The notes under the pieces were generated by a model that was given only the letters and a program-made list of their open reading frames with translations, ran no database searches and had not been told where the DNA came from. A stretch of 64,000 bases of DNA from Nemopilema nomurai (taxonomy: Eukaryota; Cnidaria; Scyphozoa; Rhizostomeae; Rhizostomatidae), in NCBI GenBank assembly GCA_003864495.1, contig ML133457.1, positions 1,550,001 to 1,614,000 of the forward strand, read 5' to 3'. Positions 62,231 through 64,000 of this stretch are shown here, piece by piece. Positions within the stretch are counted from its first letter, which is position 1, and the number at the start of each line of letters is the position of its first letter. A program made the position numbers and the translations under genes.

Positions 62231-63818
62231 ATGGCTAATGTCACCCTTGGCTCTTTCGTGGAGACCTGGGACAACTTCACGTTCGCCGTGTTGCCGCACG
62301 AACTGCTGAATGACACGGAACACACGCACGCGCAACACGAAGACATCCCGTATACGGTGCTTTCATCTTTGCCGGCCTGCTTGTTGGAGGTAATGCCTGC
62401 GATCCTCTTCATCGCGCTGTTGTTTTGCGAATTAGGCCGGCACTTTTGCTGCTTGTATTTTGAAACGTTAGTCTTTACAACGCTACAATGTATCTACATT
62501 ATCCTCTGACTCTGTTGTTGCATAGACGCTTATTCCTAGCGCCAGACATTTTCAGGATGATGACCTGGACAATCATTGCTGCAAGCGGTCCACTCGTTGT
62601 TAACTTAATGAAAGTTGACATCGCCAATCATTACAAAAGCATCTATATATGTAAAAAGGGTTTAAGTGAAACAGCCGTGACATCGGTTAATCTCTCTAAA
62701 ACAAAGATTTAACAGTTATCTTGTAATCATGTCCTGTAATGCCGTTCATTTTGGACAAAACTATAGCTGCGTTTCAATGGGAACGGTTCCAAATTGAGCC
62801 GTTCCCAAGCAGGTCCACCTAAAAGGTTGGCACTGTAAAGAACCGCACTGAAAAATCCGACTGGAGGCAATTCGTCGTGCGCGAATGGATAAAAAGAAGC
62901 AATTCTACACAGTACAGCTCCAAAGACATCGTGTAAACGCATCCTTAGTCCGCCTCGTGTCATTAAACATCTATGTATTTCACATAGCCCCCAAAACACT
63001 TACTCGCATTTTCAGCGTTCATGATATCCTTTCCTGAGATGTAAATACAAACTCCATAGAAGGCACTTCAGATTATCTACATTTGCTGAATTGGCTCCTT
63101 TCATCTTCTTGCATTTAGTCTACCTTCTTACTCTCCTTGATGTACCCGATTTTAATAAAGAAATCTAGATAAATAACAGTGTTACCAGGATGTCTTGTAT
63201 GCCAGGGAGCTGACTGAATACTGTTTCCATATCATATGTAGGACCAGAGTTAGCTAAACTGTCTTCGGAACTTGTCTTCGCTGGACCAGCTCTTTTTCAC
63301 TTTTACTGCATCGGATTGCCTTCTTTTATACTTCCTTCCTTTGTAGCATGCGTTCGACAGCTTATCCAGAACTGGCCTATTCCCTACACGGTGTTGGTAA
63401 TGCTGCTTGGAATGGCTCTTGGGGCCATATCTTCAAGATATCCCTCAGTGCGCAGGTGCGTATAATTCTATCCCCAGAACGAACGAGTCCTCCTCCACAT
63501 TGCTTTTGGCATCGAAAAAGCTCGCTGCAAAATCATTACCTTTGAACGTTTTCATTCAACGATTGATTTATTCTACGGAAGAATTTATACCCATTACACA
63601 CGAAGAACCAGTGAATATTTGCAATAAAGCATAATTTCAATGACACAAGAGAGGATAGCATGTTTAACTGAAGTAAGTGTGCGTTGTCTTCTGATTTTAG
63701 CTACACGACCTTCTCCACTAAAGACCCGCATCTGGTTCTAACTACCTTCCTTCCTGTGCTTCTTTTCGACTCCGCTTTCGCCATGGACGTTCACACCTTC
63801 TACAAAATGTTTCTTCAG
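62231..63818 (+). CDS. SLC9C1: Sperm-type Na+/H+ exchanger, 5' part (runs off the right edge)
   Basis: SLC9C exchangers move Na+ in and H+ out across the sperm flagellar membrane and are controlled by voltage and cyclic nucleotides through C-terminal domains, which lie beyond this window. ATG 62231 has a good context (AACCATGG) and starts an Asn-rich, probably extracellular N-terminus with NVT, NFT and NDT sequons. Two further exons are well supported: 63347-63455 (after a strong pyrimidine tract), with NWPIPYTVLVMLLGMALG, and 63701-63818, with TTFLPVLLFDSAFAMDVHTF. The latter matches the second helix region of SLC9C and plant SOS1 exchangers. The end of the first exon is unresolved. GAG before GTAATG at 62390 is the best donor, but its phase does not fit the next exon without an extra exon or an earlier acceptor near 63253. 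Confidence 0.75.
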
Positions 63819-64000
63819 GTGAGGCTCTCTGGTGACCTGCAAATGACATGTGCATGTTTGAATCCATCTTCTATTAATACATCTCCAGATTAGAGCTACT
63901 ATGAAACAAATAAATAATGAAGGATCATAGATATATCAAATAAATATGAGCAAATATGGAAGAGAGTGAGGTACTTCTGTTAGGTGTATATAATACAAAC
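63819..64000 (+). other. Intron of the SLC9C gene, cut by the window edge
   Basis: It follows a GTGAGG donor at 63819. No further exon is visible before the end. Confidence 0.6.

Overview
The window is nuclear DNA of an intron-rich, AT-rich animal. Six multi-exon genes could be rebuilt exon by exon from canonical splice signals plus similarity to known animal proteins, and a seventh runs off the right edge. The gene set (TFIIH subunit, synaptonemal complex protein, axonemal protein, lipase, seven-helix membrane protein, forkhead factor, sperm-type Na+/H+ exchanger), compact introns and BEL/Pao and LINE remnants fit a non-bilaterian or invertebrate metazoan. A cnidarian is my best guess, but the sequence alone does not prove it.

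Layout. 1-790: decayed BEL/Pao retrotransposon pol cut by the window edge. 2701-12692 (+): GTF2H1, 15 exons. 14995-17858 (+): SYCP3, 7 exons, with a one-base frameshift in exon 6 and a perfect E2F-type palindrome about 100 bp upstream. 18970-22130: satellite array of 175-bp units, each carrying a 16-bp palindrome. 34532-22402 (-): DNAI7 (CASC1/CFAP94), 20 exons. 43866-37771 (-): PNPLA2/ATGL-type lipase, 8 exons. 54636-46807 (-): TM7SF3, 11 exons. 55790-56215 (-): LINE reverse transcriptase fragment. 57599-59661 (+): divergent forkhead-domain gene, possibly FoxM-like. 62231-63818 (+): 5' part of an SLC9C (sperm NHE) exchanger.

The genes are not an operon and do different jobs. SYCP3 (meiosis), DNAI7 (motile cilia and sperm tails) and SLC9C (sperm pH control) are germline or ciliary in other animals, while GTF2H1, PNPLA2 and TM7SF3 are broadly expressed. 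Introns host several small mobile elements: two with matching 5-bp target duplications, one with a 10-bp duplication, a tRNA-derived SINE and two larger inverted-repeat elements. A 10-bp-period minisatellite also sits in a GTF2H1 intron. Two introns appear to be of the rare GC-AG class.

I found no clearly new multi-gene system. The items most worth checking are the forkhead protein with altered recognition-helix residues, the satellite with its changing higher-order pattern, and the E2F palindrome at SYCP3.
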